Origin: Lachnospiraceae bacterium
GTDB lineage: Bacteria > Bacillota > Clostridia > Lachnospirales > Lachnospiraceae
Direction of reading: 5' to 3'
Length of the DNA stretch: 64,000 nt
Assembly (NCBI GenBank): GCA_017470735.1
Contig: JAFUYB010000042.1
Coordinates: forward strand, 1 to 64,000
Both the position numbers and the translations under genes were made by a program. The notes beneath the pieces were generated by a model. It was not told the origin of the DNA. It saw only the letters and a list, made by a program, of their open reading frames with translations, and did no database searches. Every line of letters begins with the position of its first letter. The first letter of the stretch is position 1. Below are positions 62,238 to 64,000 of the stretch, in pieces.

Positions 62238-62402
62238 ATGGGTGAAAAGACAATGGATGCCCCTTGGAAAGCGTATTTGCGCGAGGTGCTGGCATATCAG
62301 AAAGAAATTATTGAAGAGATGGACAAAGCAAATTATGACAGAGCGCAGGAGCTGCTCAAGCAGATGATGGAGCGGACAGAGCAGAATATTGAGGATGCGT
62401 GA
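62238..62402 (+). CDS. Small acidic helical protein upstream of fumarase
   Basis: A 54-residue protein beginning MGEKTMDAPWKAYLREVL and ending ERTEQNIEDA. GGGAGG stands eight bases before the ATG at 62238, which is strong support for translation. It is predicted as two charged helices, no motif known. It ends three bases before the fumarase alpha start, so it is the first gene of that operon. The gap 62118-62237 shows no promoter I can name, only short repeats (CACTG/CAGTG). Confidence 0.7.
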   Translation: MGEKTMDAPWKAYLREVLAYQKEIIEEMDKANYDRAQELLKQMMERTEQNIEDA

Positions 62403-62405
62403 GAA

Positions 62406-63251
62406 ATGGCGTTGCGTGAAATATCCGTAAAAGAAATATCGGATGCCGTCCGTGATCTGTGTATCAAAATCAATTATGAGTTGTCCGACGATATGCAGGA
62501 CCTGCTGAAGGAAGCGGCGAAAAAGGAAACCTCCGAACTGGGCTGTAAGGTTTTAGAAACCTTGCAGGAAAATTTGGTTGTAGCCAGGGAAGAGCAGATT
62601 CCGATCTGTCAGGATACGGGCATGGCTGTCGTGTTTTTAGAAGTAGGGCAGGATGTGCATTTCGTAGACGGAAGCATAGAAGAAGCGGTCAATGACGGTG
62701 TCCGGAGGGGATATGGGGAAGGATTTCTGCGGAAGTCCGTTGTGGAGGATCCGATTGAACGGACAAACACCGGTGACAATACGCCAGCAGTGATACATTA
62801 TACTATAGTGTCAGGTGATAAAGTAAAAGTCACTGTTTCACCCAAAGGATTCGGCAGTGAAAATATGAGCCGTGTCTTTATGAAGAAGCCTGCTGACGGC
62901 ATGGAAGGGGTTAAGGACGCGATTTTAACTGCGGTCAGGGATGCAGGACCCAACGCCTGCCCACCGATGGCAGTCGGAGTCGGCGTCGGAGGAACCTTTG
63001 AAAAAGCAGCGGAATTGTCCAAAGAAGCTTTGGCAGGAATTGTTTCGCCGTACAACCGTTCCTGGACAGATGAATTGGAGCAGGAGGTTTTGTCGGAAAT
63101 CAACGCGTCCGGGATCGGACCGGGCGGATTAGGCGGCAAAGTGACGGCTCTTTCTGTGAATATCAATACCTATCCGACGCATATTGCAGGGCTTCCGGTG
63201 GCAGTGAATATCTGCTGTCATGTGAACCGGCATTGCCGTGCGGTTATTTAA
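62406..63251 (+). CDS. Class I fumarate hydratase, alpha subunit
   Basis: Two-subunit iron-sulfur fumarase (or tartrate dehydratase) large half; interconverts fumarate and malate. The 281 residues carry the 4Fe-4S cysteines: Cys in PICQDTGMAVVF, in GPNACPPMAVGVGVGGTFE, and in the C-terminal 'VAVNICCHVNRHC'. This class is oxygen sensitive, in keeping with an anaerobe. The substrate choice between fumarate and tartrate cannot be told from sequence reading. Followed by the beta subunit at three bases. Confidence 0.92.
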   Translation: MALREISVKEISDAVRDLCIKINYELSDDMQDLLKEAAKKETSELGCKVLETLQENLVVAREEQIPICQDTGMAVVFLEVGQDVHFVDGSIEEAVNDGVRRGYGEGFLRKSVVEDPIERTNTGDNTPAVIHYTIVSGDKVKVTVSPKGFGSENMSRVFMKKPADGMEGVKDAILTAVRDAGPNACPPMAVGVGVGGTFEKAAELSKEALAGIVSPYNRSWTDELEQEVLSEINASGIGPGGLGGKVTALSVNINTYPTHIAGLPVAVNICCHVNRHCRAVI

Positions 63252-63254
63252 ATT

Positions 63255-63791
63255 ATGGAAAAACATCTCACATTACCACTATCTGAAAATGATATAGAGG
63301 AATTGCAGATCGGCGACTTCGTGTATTTGACCGGTGAAATGTTTGTGGCGCGGGACGCCGCGCACAAGAGACTGTATGAACTGATGCAGCAAGGGAAAGC
63401 ATTACCGATCGATCTGAAGGATTCCTGCATTTATTATATGGGACCCTCCCCGGCGAGGGAAGGACGCCCGATCGGTTCGGCTGGTCCGACGACGGCGACG
63501 CGGATGGATAAGTATGCGCCGGCCTTTTTGGATGCCGGACAAAAAATAATGATCGGCAAGGGCAAGCGTTCAAAGGAAGTGATGGATGCGGTTGTCCGTA
63601 ACCATGCGGTTTATTTTGCGGCAGTAGGCGGCGCAGGCGCATTGCTGTCGAAATGCATTACCTCTTCTGAGATCGTCTGCTATGAAGATTTAGGAGCGGA
63701 AGCAGTCCGGCGGATTTCGGTAGAAGAATTTCCCGTGATTGTGGTGGCAGACTGCCATGGAGGGGATTTGTACGCGAGACAAACTCAATAG
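63255..63791 (+). CDS. Class I fumarate hydratase, beta subunit
   Basis: A 178-residue partner of the alpha subunit. Family blocks: LQIGDFVYLTGEMFVARDAAHKR, YMGPSPAREGRPIGSAGPTTATRMDKYAP and 'ALLSKCITSSEIVCYEDLGAEAVRRISVEEFPVIV'. Length is normal for the separate C-terminal domain of class I fumarases. No terminator is clear after it. Confidence 0.92.
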   Translation: MEKHLTLPLSENDIEELQIGDFVYLTGEMFVARDAAHKRLYELMQQGKALPIDLKDSCIYYMGPSPAREGRPIGSAGPTTATRMDKYAPAFLDAGQKIMIGKGKRSKEVMDAVVRNHAVYFAAVGGAGALLSKCITSSEIVCYEDLGAEAVRRISVEEFPVIVVADCHGGDLYARQTQ

Positions 63792-63846
63792 ATTTGTATT
63801 CGTTTCGTTATTTTCTGCCATAAATAGAGCATATTTTGAAAATTGT

Positions 63847-63875
63847 TTGACAAAAAGAGCAGTTACTGATAGAAT
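63847..63875 (+). promoter_or_regulatory. Promoter of tRNA-Ser
   Basis: TTGACA (63847-63852), 17-bp spacer, TAGAAT (63870-63875), 36 bp before the tRNA. Confidence 0.88.
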
Positions 63876-63910
63876 AGCATTTGCGTCTGATATCAGCAGT
63901 CAGACAGCGT

Positions 63911-64000
63911 GGAGATGTACTCAAGTTGGCTGAAGAGGTGCCCCTGCTAAGGGTATAGGTCGGGAGACCGGCGCGAGGGTTCAAATCCCTCCATCTCCGC
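63911..64000 (+). tRNA. tRNA-Ser(GCT), reaching the window edge
   Basis: Acceptor GGAGATG/CATCTCC, anticodon loop CTGCTAA (anticodon GCT), a long variable arm (GGTCGGGAGACCGG region) typical of tRNA-Ser, T arm GAGGG/CCCTC with TTCAAAT loop, discriminator G at 63999. The C at 64000 may be the first base of an encoded CCA, which would lie outside the window. Confidence 0.93.

Noticed and set aside
62167-62367. 66-codon plus-strand open frame before the fumarase genes
   Set aside because: It is out of frame with the 54-codon gene that has a strong ribosome binding site and operon spacing.

Overview
The window is chromosomal DNA from a low-to-mid GC Firmicute, most likely a Lachnospiraceae/Clostridium cluster XIVa type organism. 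The evidence is the gene content (DUF3881, DUF4446, ricT, yaaR, YlmH-like, two-subunit iron-sulfur fumarase, dacF-type carboxypeptidase), strong AGGAGG-type ribosome binding sites, and the gene order around the replication origin. I cannot name the genus from sequence reading alone.

The origin lies near 53.3-53.6 kb. It has four DnaA boxes between divergent rpmH and dnaA, with rpmH-rnpA-yidD-yidC-jag-mnmE-(coiled coil)-mnmG running left and dnaA-dnaN-yaaA(S4)-recF-gyrB-gyrA running right, followed by a 54-codon gene, a two-subunit fumarase and tRNA-Ser(GCT). parA-parB and two perfect parS sites (38.41 and 38.51 kb) lie about 15 kb to the left. rsmG, normally in line with mnmG, is turned around on the plus strand (44.7-45.6 kb) together with a CPBP protease and a Wzz-like membrane protein, so it faces the replication fork.

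Region by region: 0-3.8 kb has tadA, an apparently leaderless GNAT acetyltransferase gene, the rpsF-ssb-rpsR operon and a sirtuin. 3.8-9.8 kb is a signalling locus: a GAF-GGDEF diguanylate cyclase, an MBL-fold hydrolase and a CHASE2 adenylate cyclase in tight order, preceded by a FecR/Ig-like surface protein. 10.6-12.5 kb holds a large double-HTH protein behind a long inverted repeat. 12.5-20.3 kb is a minus-strand operon (AbiEi-like, yaaO, guanylate-kinase-like, yaaR, holB, ricT, trmN6, rsmI), which parallels the yaaO-tmk-yaaQ-yaaR-holB-ricT order of Bacillus. 21-26.3 kb carries an MBOAT-SGNH pair and a single open frame joining TrmB to a D-Ala-D-Ala carboxypeptidase.

From 26.9 to 38.3 kb the DNA is accessory: a toxin-antitoxin pair with a frameshifted toxin, a type II restriction-modification system between two copies of a 106-bp repeat, a Pro/Glu-rich repeat protein, a 1.5-kb islet bounded by a tRNA-Arg(CCT) gene and a 91-bp duplicate of its 3' end (holding a YoeB-type TA pair and an IS1634-like transposase remnant), and a HEPN/MNT pair whose nucleotidyltransferase is frameshifted. 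The strongest items for follow-up are the TrmB-DacF fusion, the dual cyclic-nucleotide locus, the tRNA-flanked islet and the repeat-flanked R-M system.
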